Shown here in pieces: positions 13,143 to 24,575 of a stretch of 64,000 nt of DNA (position 1 is its first letter; every line of letters begins with the position of its first letter). This DNA is from Dicaeum eximium (Eukaryota > Chordata > Aves > Passeriformes > Dicaeidae): contig VWZP01006699.1 in assembly GCA_013396995.1 (NCBI GenBank), positions 434,859 to 498,858 of the forward strand, given 5' to 3'. The position numbers were made by a program, and so were the translations under genes. Under the pieces are notes generated by a model, which saw nothing but the letters and a program-made list of their open reading frames with translations, ran no database searches and was not told the origin of the DNA.

Positions 13143-15864
13143 TTTTTAAGCAAAGGGAAAGTGCAGACAAATACCATAGAGCCAAATAGCCAAGTTTGGG
13201 GCAGAAGGTGTCTGACAGCATGCCAAACTAGACTGCTGTTTGTGGGAAATATGGAAAATGGTTGGAAGACTGGGAAAAAAACTTTGGATCTGACTAAACC
13301 CAAGATGTTTACATCAGCACATACCAACCTTTTTTTTTTGGGGGGGGCTGCTCACAGGAAAATAAAATTTAAAAAAACCTCCAACCTTTAAAAAGTCTAA
13401 TTTTAAGAAGTTCCAGTAACAAGACACTTCAGGATCACTTGGACAGGAATGATTACTTTTCTTCGGTCTTGACAGCTTCACTAGGGAAGGGAAAAGATCA
13501 AAACAAAACTGTGTGTGTTTGTGCCTTTGTGTAGGCAGTAAATACTCTGTGTTTATGTAAACACTGCCTGGATTTGTAGTCATGATTCAGAATTTTTTTT
13601 ATTACAATTAGAAACTACATCAGTCTGCTCATTGCTCAGGTGTCAGGTTTTACTTTGACAGTCTCAGAATAAGCATTTTAGAATTTACTTTCATAAAGCA
13701 CTGGTTTCATAAACCACCAAAAACATGCTGTGATTGCAGAAAGATGATGATGTCTGTGATCTTTTGTGTGTGGTGGTTATTGATATGGAATAGCATTAAT
13801 GGCTTTCACAGACTAAAAGCTTCAGACTGATTGTAAACACAGCTGGTAAACACGAGTCTATTTTTGTTCTTTAGTCACTCTTGAGTGCTGTTACACATTT
13901 CAGAAGGTACCAAGGCATTGTTCATGCCACACAAAGCCTGTGTTCCAGATCTTCACCAAAGGCAGTGCTGTAGCTCCTGCAGTTGTGTCCAAGTGATTGC
14001 TGAATAGGAGACAGGAAATTTAGGCAGCTGTGCAGTCTTAACTGTGTGCCTTTCAATACCCACGTCCTTTGCGGAATGACACAGCCTTGCACTGAGCATG
14101 CTACAGGCAAGAAATGAAATCCTGAAATTGGCCTTGAAATGTATGTATTGTCTTATGCCTCTGTCTGCCTCTACTCCAATGGTTAATGTTTGGGAAAAAC
14201 TTACTTTCCATGCTGGGCAGCAGGAGCTACTCAGCTTTAGGAGCAGCAGCCTTTTAATTTTTCCCTGTAAGAGTCCCAAAACCCTTAAAGGTGTTTGGGC
14301 ACAGCTACATTGTAGCTACATACTGCAGGTTGGGTCACTGGAGTGTCCCTGTCATCCAAGTTATGTAGGATACAGTTTGAATACTGACTAGGTGCAATGT
14401 TAAGGCTTTCTCCTCCTACCAATTGTCATTAGAAATTGCTACAGATAATGGCTTGCCAGAGCTTCTAGCTAAGATTTAGCTAGTAAAGCAAAAGGATAAT
14501 CAAGCTCAAATCCACACTCTGGTCTGTGTATCACTGCAGAGAATTCATCTTTCCCTCAAAAAAAAAAAAAATTGTGATTCTCAGTTTTGGGTTACCATGC
14601 ATGGCACAGCAAACATTCTTTATGAATTAAAGTTATTATAATATAGGCTAAAGTAATAATCCGTTTTTGTTTTTCAAATCTGAAAGTTCCTTGATGGATT
14701 CTAAATCTGAACTTGAACCTCATGTGAGGTAACCTTTAAAATTTCAGTCCATAAACTAGTTGAAGCAAATAAATGTAGTACCTTTCTGTCTTCTCTCCTC
14801 TTTTTATCTCCCCCCTACTCCCTCCCCCTGCAACCCCAGAAGGCAGCAGTGTCAAGAGCAGGGCTGATAATGCACATATGGGAAGTGACAGCTGCTTGGT
14901 CTGTGAATCTATAGCTAGGCAAGAGCTACACTGTGAGATACACATTGGTTTAGACATCAGAGTATTGCAGTCCTTCAACCTGTACTTTTGCCTTGTTCAT
15001 GAAGCTGTTGCAGCTGATGACACATTTGAAAATGGTTGAAAGAGGTTTGCATGACACTTTCTTCAAACTGTCTGATCTTGTATTTTCTTTTCTGTTATCA
15101 CTGTCTTCACACATTGCTGGTTTACAGATTATGAAAGAGGTGAAAGGAGTGTAGGATTCAGCCTTTTTATTTTTTTGTCACTGGCCTGAAGGATGAAGAT
15201 GGTGATAATCTGTGTGACAGCATGTTGGTTTGCAACCAGATGCACTCAGAAATAAACTTTTATCTTCTTTAGTTTTAATATTCCTTTAGGAATCTTAAAA
15301 GGGAAGAGGCAGAACAGGATAGCTGGAGAATGGTTGTTAAAATGTAGTGATTGTTGAACTTTTCTATAGTTGGGATGATAATGCTGGTCTAGTTCTGATC
15401 AGCAGTTTTGAGTTTGTGGCACTTTCATACCCATTTTGGTTAAGACACTGAGCTTTCCATACCCAGGGAGGCCTGAACTGTGAAACCAAGTTTGTGTAAA
15501 CTTCTTCCCTCCCTCTTTCCTAAAAATATTCTATCTTAGCTTATATTATAGCTAAACAAAACTAATATTCTCAGAAAAGGATGGTGTCAGTGAACTTTGT
15601 TAATTTATTATTACAGAGGCCTATAGCATCTAGTGTTTCAGAAGCTATGAGGAGAGGAGGGGCAGCTGGGCAGGCTTGTTTTGTTAAGTTGTACTTCTCT
15701 AGAAGTTATGCATTTCACTGTTTCCCTGCTGCTTACAACAGACATGGTAAAGAGCTCACTGAACTTCAGGTGGAAAAATGTGAAGTCATAGTATCTTTGA
15801 AGAAAATCTAGTGCATTATTTGAAATGAGAGTGAAAGTTGTTTTATGGCACATCTACGGTTTTA

Positions 15865-15882
15865 TTTGGTTTTAAAACCAAA
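15865..15882. repeat. 18-bp perfect palindrome
   Basis: TTTGGTTTTAAAACCAAA is its own reverse complement. It sits in AT-rich intron 2 and could be chance. There is no loop, so it is not a hairpin RNA gene. Confidence 0.75.
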
Positions 15883-16299
15883 ACCACATTGTTTATCTTG
15901 ATTTAGAAGCTGCTGTGCCATTACCTTTTCTTTGAGGGCTCTAAAGTTTAATTTAGTGTGTAGGACTGAAGACCAGGAATATAAAGCATAGAGCCAGAGA
16001 GAATTTCATGACAGTATGATAGAGCCATTTCTGGTGGTCAGAAATGCCAGTTTTTATTGACAGTTACCTAGAAAAAATGATACATAGGGAAAGTGTGATA
16101 CATAATGAAAGCTTACAATAAACGTGGAATTTTCCTGTACTATTGAGGTATTTCTGTCTTGATGGTGTGGTGTTGTGTGCATAGTAAAAATGTGTCCAGA
16201 ACACTTGAAAAAACCTCCAAAACTGCAAAGTTACATAAAAATGAAAACAACATGCATTTTATTGTTATAATTTACTTATCTTTCATTTTTCTTTTCCAG

Positions 16300-16383
16300 G
16301 TTGCTGTAGTAAAACTGAAAAATGCAGATAAAGTTTTTGCCATGAAGATACTTAATAAGTGGGAGATGCTGAAGAGAGCTGAA
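16300..16383 (+). CDS. CDC42BPA: MRCK-alpha exon 3: kinase N-lobe beta strands and catalytic Lys
   Basis: This 84-nt phase 0-0 exon encodes 28 residues (about 91-118). It begins with the last glycine-loop residue, VAVVKLKNADKVFAMK, and ends KRAE. The Lys of the FAMK motif is the VAIK-equivalent that contacts ATP phosphates (Lys106 in human numbering) and is intact. The acceptor is CTTTTCCAG|G and the donor is GAA|GTAAGA. LKNADKVFAMK identifies the alpha paralogue, where beta has MKNTERIYAMK. Because the exon is symmetric, skipping it would keep the frame but remove the catalytic Lys and give a dead kinase. Confidence 0.96.
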
Positions 16384-19300
16384 GTAAGATTACAGTAATG
16401 TTTTCCATGATTGTGTCCTCTCTTACTGTGCTGAATTGTCATTTCTCTGTCCACAGGACTCCATGTTTATTAGAGGGATGGAGGAAGTGCTTCACTATTT
16501 ACTGACAGTATAAAGATTAATGTTAAATAAGCTTAAAGCAATTACTCAGAAGGGTTTAAATGGCCTGGAATCTTGGCTTCTGTGAGGTTCAATGTTTTTC
16601 ACATTAGGCCTTCTCTGTAATTGCCCAAGAATTACCAACTGCACAAGTGATCTTTTAATGCATTTGTTCCGGTTGGGAATGTAGTCTCTAGCAAGTATTT
16701 TCCATGGTGGAAGGTAGTTACTGAGCTGTAAGAAGGTAATTGCTGAGCTACAGCTCATCAAGCCTATTAGTTTATCAGTAGTTAGAACTTAGTAAAGACC
16801 CAATGAGTGGACTGAAAAATCAGAAAGATAAAAGCTTCAAATTAATTAGAGTCCATACTTCCTAAAAATATTCATCTGAAAAATATGTGATAAAAAGTTC
16901 CTCATTATGGAGAAGTCCATAAACTGGAGTCCATTTTGTGTCTGAAAAAGGTGGAACAGCTCCTTTACCAGCCTTGCTTTTGCCTTAGCTGCCTATTTTC
17001 TTTGTACAACTCTGCTCTTCATAAAGTCCTTGATATATTTCCCCTGGATTCCTTTGAAAGGAAGCTTATAAAATGCAGCCTGCACTTGAATACTTGTGCA
17101 TTAATTTTAGATGGAACATGTATCTAACTCTCTAATATGCTTTGAAATTCTTCATCTGTGCATACTAAAAATACACTCATAAATATATAGTTTTTATCTG
17201 AGACCTCAACTTTGCTGCTCTCAGGCTGCCTTGCTGTTCAACTGCTTCTAAGTTTATTCTGATTTCCGCATTTATGTTTTAATTAAATCTTGGTAGGAAG
17301 TGGGATCAATGGGAAACCATCACACTTTAAAAAAAATGTATTCAGACAAATTAAAGCCAATTTCTGATGTGTGCGCATCCTGTCTCTTATAATGAAAATG
17401 TTATCACATTAAGAAGTATAAATGGCTTGCAGATTGGGGTTAGATGTGCACAATGTGTTTCCTTTTTATCCAGAAATTATTCAGATACTGAGCAATCTGG
17501 CAGTAGTCTTGATACAGAGAGGTATTTCTCTCCAAGACAAATGTCATTACTGTAAGTTTTATTATTTCAGTGAAAAAGAAAAGACCAGGAATAAAGCTTC
17601 ATTCTATTTTTAAATGTACCCTTTTAAAGTGAGTTTGAAAACTGTTTCTCTTCATTAACATACAGTTATAAATAGGTTTCAAAAATTTTTCTCTATGCAA
17701 GGTATTAAAAATACTCTTCCCATGGGTCCAGCTGAATTTCTGAAAGTCTGAACTGTTAGCCTAAAAAGATATACAGCTACATTTTTCCATGTATTTGTAA
17801 CCCATGGATATATAGTGGAAAGAGAACCATCTGGAATGAAAATGCATTATAAAGCATGATCTTTAGCAACTGTAACCTGTAATTTTTAAACATTCATGAA
17901 TGCTCTTCTTACTACTGATGGGGAAAATGACCCATTTTGGCTCTGGGAGCAGTGTGCTGCACTAACAGTGAGATACACAGGAAAATCGTGCAGTCCAAAA
18001 ACACAAGCATATGAATAGATTTATATGTTCATATACCTCTGTGTCAACAGTGTGGGAAGTGGCAGTCATTTGTAAAAGCGAAAAGGGAGCATGTACTTAA
18101 AAGATGCTTGAGAATGCCAGATTAAGGTTGAGGACTGCAACCTCGGAGTGCAAAAACTTTGTTAGGGTAAAATTACACAGGTTGCAAAGCCAGTGTTCTT
18201 TTTTATGTAATACAGAGGATAAATTTTCCAAATGCTTGCCACTGTTGAGATGGGATGTAGAACTGGGAATGTTACTGATACAAGGAGTACCTGGAAGTGT
18301 GTGACATCTTGCTGTTACACTCCCAGACCTGTTACCCTGAGTGTTGACAGTCACTTAGAGTTACATGTGTGCCACACTGGTGCCAGATGAGGCTCAGGAC
18401 ACACCAGGACAAATGTTAGGCAGTGTGGAAGCAGTCAGCATCCCCAGGAGGTGCTGACTCTGAGCTGTGAGGACATGAGCACCCAACAGCAGAGCAGGTC
18501 AAATTCTTTGCTGTTTGAAGGCCATGATAACCAGAGAGATATGACCACAGCACTGAGTTGGCTTTGCTGTGACAGAGTTGGATCAAATGACCTCTGGAGG
18601 TCTCTGCCAACAGTTCAAGGAGACTGCCTAGGGAAGATGAAATGTAATGCTGGAATAATGGAAGGCACAAAAAAAAAGGCTTCATTTTAAAGAAGCCTGA
18701 TTGAGCGATGTTACAGTAAATAAAAGAACCACTGCTACTGTCTCTTTTTGTTGTTGTTGGATTTTTTTTTTACCACTTCAGCTCTGGCTGTTGGTGTCCC
18801 AGCTGTGATCTACTGTGATAGTAGCTGTTGCTTCAGCTCTAGGCACGCTGCCCAGAGGTGGGTGTCTGCAGTGCTCAAGGAATGCACCGTCTTCTGTCAA
18901 ATCATGGCAAAAACAAGTGGAATTACATAAACCCTCTAGTGACGGATCCTATGAATTGTGTCATAACAAGTAGAGAAACTACCTGTTATTTATCCTTGTG
19001 AAAACAAGAGTTCATAGTTATTTCTCTCTGAAATATGTCAAGAGTTTACAAACAAGGAAGGAAAAGAATCAAGCTGAAGCGTTGAACAGCTTTTCTTCCC
19101 TCTGAAGATGATCCATGCTCATTCTCCTATCCCAAGTCTATTTTTCATTCAATAACCTTTGAAGTTTTAAGTATGTCTTGCTATTTTCTCAAATTTCACT
19201 GATTTATCTCCCGCATTGTGCAATGATTAAAATATGACATATTAATTTTTCCTGGTCTGCATAGAAATGTAAAAAAAAAAAATTCTTACTCTATGTATTC

Positions 19301-20734
19301 ACCAAAAAAAGGACTTGTGATGGTTTATTTGCTTGGAGCAGGGAGTTACTTGCTGCTCTGTTTTTGCTGCATGTATTCTTGTGCATATCTCTATCTCAAA
19401 TGATACTTCACTTTTCATTCTTCACTTTCCAAATCTCACAGCCAGCAAAAGCCATGCCAGAGGTCTGCTATTTTCCTATTGGATTTGGAAATCAAACTGA
19501 AAAAATAAAAAGCAAAGGCTTGAATTTCCTTTAAACTTAGCTGTCTCGAAGATGGAAGAGACATAGCAGGGTTCAAAATGATGAAACATCTTTGTGAAGA
19601 GCAGAGTGTGCTGGAATAAAATATGGTCTGTGTTTTTCTCAAACTCTCCATCTGCCTTCTAAATAGAGCCCGTATAATATTATTCTTTCCTTTGCACTAT
19701 CTTTTAGATTTTTTTTTTCTGAACAAAATTGTGTGTTGGCTTTGTTATTTGGTACTTTTTGTTTTCTTGTGATACTCACTTCAGAACTCACTCCCTTCAA
19801 AATGTTTATGGGATTTCTTTGCTATAGTTTCTTTTTGGCTTTTCATCTGTTTGGTCACTTTTGTCTGTTATTCTGCAAATCTGTTTCTGCTGAGTTTTTT
19901 TTTTTTTCCACTACTCAGGGCAAGTTGCAAGACCTTTACTGGATTAAATGCCTTGCTGCTTTGCACTTGGTTATTTTCCTCACATTTTATCTTCTTTTGT
20001 TTCGTACAAACCTGTGTTCCACAATTAAAACATTTGTTGGCAGTTTTTGTTCCTCCTCTGTTCCACTTGATATGAAGGCACCTCCTGCCTCCTGTTTTTC
20101 TTTCCAGTGTATTGAGGGGAAACCTCTTGGGATGTCTGATCAACAGCTTGTATCTGGCAAGAGCAATATTCGTTTCTCCCTTCTTTTCCTGAGCAAGGGG
20201 TATGGAGAAAGTGGTTAATGATTATCAAGTGATGACTACATGGAGTTACTGGCAGCTACTTTCAAATTAAAAGAACCTTATGTGAAAATTCAAGTGTAAA
20301 ACTAGGCTAACAGCATGATGAGATAAAGCAACAACACAAGACTCCAGATTCCAGCTCTCTGACTCCTAGTGCAGTTACAATTATCTAATGCCATTATTGA
20401 TTGGTTTTCTTAATCATACATTGCTATTCTGTCATTATTGATACATCAAGATTTTGACATCTTAGATGATGGGAAGCAGCACTTATTTATCCCTCTGCCT
20501 CACTTAACAGTACAGAGAAGTACAACTGTTTAAATTTGAAGAAGGTGGGCTCTTCTCATATCTGTGGTTTTTTTTAGATTTTGTCATGTTTGGATAGTGT
20601 AATAAATGACTTTTTAATTGAGAGGCAGTTTTGATTTTTTTCTCCCAAATATAATGTCAAAACACAGTTAACTTGCTGAATGTTTTTCTTTATATATTTT
20701 ATCTAAAGCCTATAATTATTTTTCTCCCCTTCAG
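16384..20734 (+). other. CDC42BPA: CDC42BPA intron 3
   Basis: This 4.35-kb phase-0 intron contains one short CR1 3'-end remnant near 18575-18611 and several T-rich stretches near 19710-20060. The T-rich stretches produce hydrophobic-looking frames such as a 161-codon frame at 19733-20218, which is phenylalanine- and leucine-rich because of its base composition. No other exon, RNA gene or repeat was recognised. Confidence 0.85.
18541..18620 (+). mobile_element. CR1 LINE 3'-end remnant (sense)
   Basis: The stretch GAGTTGGATCAAATGACCTC at 18575-18594, followed by TGGAGGTCTCTGCCAAC, resembles the conserved 3' end of avian CR1 elements (consensus-like GGACCAGATGACCTCCAGAG...CCCTTCCAACC). The copy is short, diverged and lacks the usual terminal octamer repeats, so its boundaries are approximate. 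Confidence 0.5.
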
Positions 20735-20830
20735 ACAGCCTGTTTTCGAGAAGAGAGAGATGTATTAGTGAATGGAGATAACCAGTGGATCACAACATTA
20801 CATTATGCATTCCAGGATGAAAACTACTTA
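20735..20830 (+). CDS. CDC42BPA: MRCK-alpha exon 4: alpha-C helix and beta-4 region
   Basis: This 96-nt phase 0-0 exon encodes 32 residues (about 119-150), from TACFREERDVLVNGD to HYAFQDENYL. The second Glu of REER is the likely alpha-C Glu that pairs with the catalytic Lys (about Glu125), by analogy with ROCK1. The acceptor is CCCTTCAG|A and the donor TTA|GTAAGT is strong. Where I recall human alpha as QDDNNL and beta as QDENHL, this sequence reads QDENYL, a small lineage difference just before the hinge strand. A large tetranucleotide repeat starts about 16 nt past the donor. Skipping this exon would keep the frame but destroy the N-lobe. Confidence 0.96.
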
Positions 20831-20846
20831 GTAAGTGTTGCTTTTA

Positions 20847-20906
20847 TGTCTGTCTGTCTGTGTCTGTCTGTCTGTCTGTCTATCTATGTATCTATCTATC
20901 TATCTG

Positions 20907-20957
<51 letters not shown>

Positions 20958-20984
20958 GTCTATCTATCTATCTATCTATCTATG
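20847..20984. repeat. Compound tetranucleotide microsatellite (TGTC)n(TATC)n
   Basis: About 138 bp of tandem tetranucleotides is present, first mainly TGTC/CTGT and then mainly TATC/CTAT with a few interspersed CTGT and one GTAT unit. It begins about 16 nt after the exon 4 splice donor and ends just before a 12-bp unit that is repeated on either side of an N (20995). Arrays of this length are usually length-polymorphic and hard to assemble. Confidence 0.97.
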
Positions 20985-21014
20985 TGGAAATACANCTAAT
21001 CTGTGTGGAAATAC
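20983..21014. repeat. 12-bp direct duplication flanking an ambiguous base
   Basis: TGTGGAAATACA occurs at 20983-20994, is followed by N at 20995, and recurs at 21003-21014. The duplication plus an N at the edge of a microsatellite suggests a misjoined or collapsed assembly segment, although a true local duplication is possible. Confidence 0.75.
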
Positions 21015-21736
21015 AGAGTCTTGGTTGTGGTTTGAGACAGAAAAGTAGTTTATTTGTTAATTTTGTGTTCTGGACCGTACAGACCATGTGAGGATCTGTG
21101 ATTTTTCCATAAAATTCTGAAGGGTGGAAACTGGTCACAAACTTGGAAAGTTTTGCTAGAAATACCTCAGGAAGGCAGGTTTGTTTTCTAAACCACTTCG
21201 TGTTTGTTGATAAACCTTGGTCTGTCTGCATATTCTTTCTTACAGTTTGTCATTCCAGTTTAATTGGATTCATAAAATTAAAAGTGCACTTGCTAAAATA
21301 GATTTTCTATTTTACTTTAATTTTTTTGTGATTATCCATGCTGATTACTGTTTTACAGAGACAAATTGGGAGTAGCCCTGTTTTGAAACAACTTTCTATT
21401 TTGAGGACTTAAACTCAGTAAGCTGTCACAAAACAATAAAACAGTTTTGCAGCATGGAAGAATGCCACTAAATGCTCATAAATAAGAGTTGGAAGCTGTA
21501 GTTGTAGATTAAAATGTCTCTTTTATGTTATTTAATTTTTGAGTATTTTGAATGACTCGCAAAAAGAAACTAATATGAGGAAAAGCAGCCAATTTTCTAT
21601 AAAATCTTTCCTTCTTAAAAATGTTTTGATTGTGATACAGTTTCAGTAATATTTATGCCTGAAAAAGTAAACAACTATGCATTGATAGCTTTTGATTATT
21701 TGAGTTTTCTTGCCCTATGCTTTGGATTCTCTATCA

Positions 21737-21870
21737 TTAGCAATTCTAATAATTTTAAAAAATAATTCTAATATATCATTAGCAATTCTAGTAATTCTAA
21801 TTCTAATATTAATAGAAATATAATAATTATAATTCTAATAATTATATAATTAGCAATTCTAATAATTTTT
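21737..21870. repeat. AT-rich degenerate tandem repeat
   Basis: The motif TTAGCAATTCTAATAATTTT recurs about three times with variations, interspersed with TAATTCTAA and TATAATAATTAT blocks. It appears to be a locally amplified low-complexity AT-rich repeat in intron 4 and was not recognised as any named family. Confidence 0.75.
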
Positions 21871-22459
21871 TAAAAATCTACTATGCAGTCATTCTTTCCT
21901 CCCACTCTGTCCAATACAAAAAGTGCTATACAGGGAACTCTTGCAGACTTGTGGTGGTTTTTGCCATTATATTGCACTTTCTTCTGTCAGTTCAGATGCC
22001 TGGAATCCATGGATTTTGGTAGGTTTGTATAGAAATGGGTCTCTGCATTTGTAAGTTTAACTGTTGGTGTAAATACCTCCCAGCCATCTTCCTGCTTTGT
22101 TAATGTGGACAGTAAAAATAATCACATGTATTGTGTAATTCTGATCTTATCATTAATAGCATTTCAAGGAAAATATGATATATTCCAGAACAGCCTGTTA
22201 GAATTTCTTTTATTCTTGACAGTTTCCTTGTTTTCACTAAGCACAGAGCAGGTTCTTCATCTCTGATAGTCTGCTGACAGGAGCTGGTTCTGCAGCCTGC
22301 TGGGCAAAATATCAGTGATACTGGGAGTTTGCATCATCACTAGTTCTCCATATGCTTTTTATTAAAATCACATGTAACACAAGTGGCCTTTTAAAAAAGT
22401 CTGTGTAGATTGAGCAGTAGATGTGGTTGTGCAGTGACTATTGCTTGCCTTGAGATGGA

Positions 22460-23175
22460 CCCGAACAAACCAGAGAGAGTGAAATCTCACAGATTTCAAC
22501 AAAGGGAAAGACAGTGTGATGCATCTGGGGTGTAATAAGAGAAATCAAGTACATGCTGGGGGCCAGGTGATTGGAAAGCAGCTTTACTTGAGGTCCTGGT
22601 GGATAACAAGCTTAACCATGAGCCAGCAATGCACTCCTGCAGTAAAGTAGGCCAGGAGTATTCTGGGCTCAAGGAAAAGTGTTGCCAGCAGGTCAGGGGA
22701 TGTCCTTCCTCTCTGCTCTGCCCTGCCCCAGCTGCACCTGAAGTGCTGTGTGCAGGTCTGAGCTCCCCAGGGAGATGGAGATGGAACTACTGGAGCAAGT
22801 CCATTTGAAGCCAGAAAGATGATTGAGACACTGGGGCATCCTTCCTGTAAGGAGAGCTGGGGTTCTTCAGCCTAAATAAATGTGGGATGGAGAGGTGGGT
22901 TATCATCAATGTGTATAAACACCAAATGGAGGGAATCAAGACAAGGGAGCCGGATTCTTCTCAGTGGTGCCTGGTGAGAGGGCGGGAGCCAGTGGACACA
23001 ACCTGAAATACATGGAGTTTCATCAGAACACAAGAAAATCCTTCTCTATTGGGAGATACTCAAACTCCAGCTGAAGACAGTCATCATCAGTCACTCTTAA
23101 CTGAACCTACTTGAGCAGATGAGGTCTGAAGAGGTCCCTTCCATTTCAAATGAATCTGTGAATTGGGATTAAATG
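22460..23175 (+). mobile_element. Truncated CR1 LINE, ORF2 3' part and 3' UTR (sense)
   Basis: This approximately 700-bp, 5'-truncated and diverged CR1 non-LTR retrotransposon has the landmark order of the CR1 3' end. The landmarks are GTCCTGGTGGATAACAAGCT (22593-22612), ATGAGCCAGCAATG, then GTGTTGCCAGCAGGTCAGG, then TGCCCTGCCCCAGCTGCACC, then AGATGATTGAGACACTGG, TTCTTCAGCCTAAATAAATG, GATTCTTCTCAGTGGTGCCT and finally GAGGTCCCTTCCATTTC. The reverse transcriptase C-terminal frame is broken; an extra base just after the GATAACAAGCTTAA segment shifts it, and stops follow. It lies in the same orientation as the host gene. Terminal octamer repeats are not clear. It is an inactive fossil. Confidence 0.88.
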
Positions 23176-23402
23176 CCTGTGTTAAGCTTCCACTAGCCAC
23201 TAGAATTTAGAGTTCTTAAATCTATGCTTTTTCTTTCTCTTGGAAAGATGGTGCTGTCATACACTAGTATTTTGAGAAGTATTTGAGACTTGCATAGATC
23301 TGGATGATTGTGTACTGGATGATTTAGAAATATTATCTAAATCTGGATGATTTAGAAAGTATTTTTAAAGCTTTGCAAAAATCATGTGTTTTATAAGGAC
23401 AT

Positions 23403-23429
23403 GGATATTTGACATTGGATATTTGACAG
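23403..23429. repeat. Short direct duplication (12-bp unit)
   Basis: GGATATTTGACA occurs at 23403-23414 and again at 23418-23429. Just upstream (23300-23357) a TCTGGATGATT(TAGAAA) motif also recurs. This is local slippage-type duplication. Confidence 0.75.
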
Positions 23430-24490
23430 AATTTTTTAATGTAAAATTTCTTTTTTAGATTTAAATGTCATTCCTACACATGTATTTGACTTCATTTGCA
23501 CAGCTTAATACCCTTAGTTACAGATAAGGTGTTGGTTTATTCAAGGAGTTGAAGGTTTCTGTGTTGTTAGGCTACTATGGTGCTCTTGCAAACACAGGAG
23601 GAGGTGCAGAATCCTGTCTTTTAAGAGCCAAAATTCCATTATTTTGCTATATCCAGTACCTGAATTGCAGAGGTTTTAAAAGTGCTGAAGAATGAGTGCA
23701 GGGGTCTCACATCAGTCAGGAGAATCTGAAGAGTTTTTTTTCCAATATACATTCAAAGCAATAAGTTCAGCTCTTGGAGATGTCTGTACAATGCATCACT
23801 TAATAATCAATATCTGAAGTTCCAAAGGCTTCATGCATTTTCTAAAACTGTAAAAGACAAGAAACTAACACAATCAGTCTTGTTCCAGAAGGAGCCTGGG
23901 AGCACCCTGAATAGAAGATACTTATCTTCTATAAGGATTGTGAGCATAATTTAAGAAGTTATTATTTCTGTCACAAAGCAACAGATGAAAATTTGACTGT
24001 CAACACATATGGAATCTTGTGGAAATGCCTTTTGTGCTTTCTTATGCACTTGGAATCAATGAGGATGCCCACGTTATTCTGTATCAAGCTGTTAAAATCT
24101 TTGTTCATCACCTTTATTGTAATAGAAAATATGAGGGAAAAGAAACAGGTGTAAGATTTCTGCCTGCCCCTCATCTTCCCTAGAGCTGGCATAATTTTGC
24201 AGATTTTTTTCTTCATATTTTATATTTCGTCACTTTTTCTGAAAATGGGAAAGGCAAGCATGTAAGGGGAACAAATAGAAATAGTCCCTTTAGGTTGTGT
24301 TTTCAGAATTTTAAAGAAACAAATTGCGGTAGACGTTATTACATTTTCAAAATTTTTTATTTTTTATGGTCTTCTTAAGAGTCACTACTTCAAATGCAGA
24401 TAGGCTGCTTTCCTGGAAACAGACTGGAGCTCTAAGCAAAAACTTGGAGACAGTCTAGTGGAAATTTATTCTCAGGGACGTGATTTGATT

Positions 24491-24575
24491 CTTGGGGCTG
24501 TTCTGTGAAGGGCCAGGAGCTGGACTTTGGTGATCCTTGTACGTCTCCTCCAGCTCAGGATATTCTGTGATGCTG
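24491..24575 (+). mobile_element. CR1 LINE 3'-end fragment (sense)
   Basis: The sequence follows the 3' terminus of a CR1 subfamily: GGGCTGTTCTGTGAAGGGCC, then AGGAGCTGGACTTTGGTGAT, CCTTGTACGTCTCCTCCAGC and TCAGGATATTCTGTGATGCT. This matches the consensus-like order 'ggccaggagttggact..gatgatccttgtgggtcccttccaactcaggatattct'. It is about 85 bp and strongly 5'-truncated, as most CR1 copies are. Confidence 0.8.

Larger units (their letters stand above)
10153..16299 (+). other. CDC42BPA: CDC42BPA intron 2
   Basis: This 6.1-kb phase-0 intron lies between glycine-loop residues Glu and Val. It holds a 22-bp near-perfect tandem duplication at 13099-13142, an 18-bp perfect palindrome at 15865-15882 and a short A-run near 14559. 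I see no CR1 copy, RNA gene or additional exon. Open frames on both strands are chance frames. Confidence 0.85.

Noticed and set aside
19733..20218. 161-codon Phe/Leu-rich frame resembling a membrane protein
   Set aside because: It lies in T-rich intron 3 sequence. The hydrophobicity follows from base composition; there is no family motif and no splice context.
20847..20984. Tetranucleotide array as a CRISPR-like or satellite repeat
   Set aside because: The units are 4 bp with no spacers, and the genome is a vertebrate. It is a microsatellite.
22599..22808. 69-codon plus-strand frame as an independent gene
   Set aside because: It is a frameshifted remnant of the CR1 reverse-transcriptase C-terminal region inside the element at 22460-23175.
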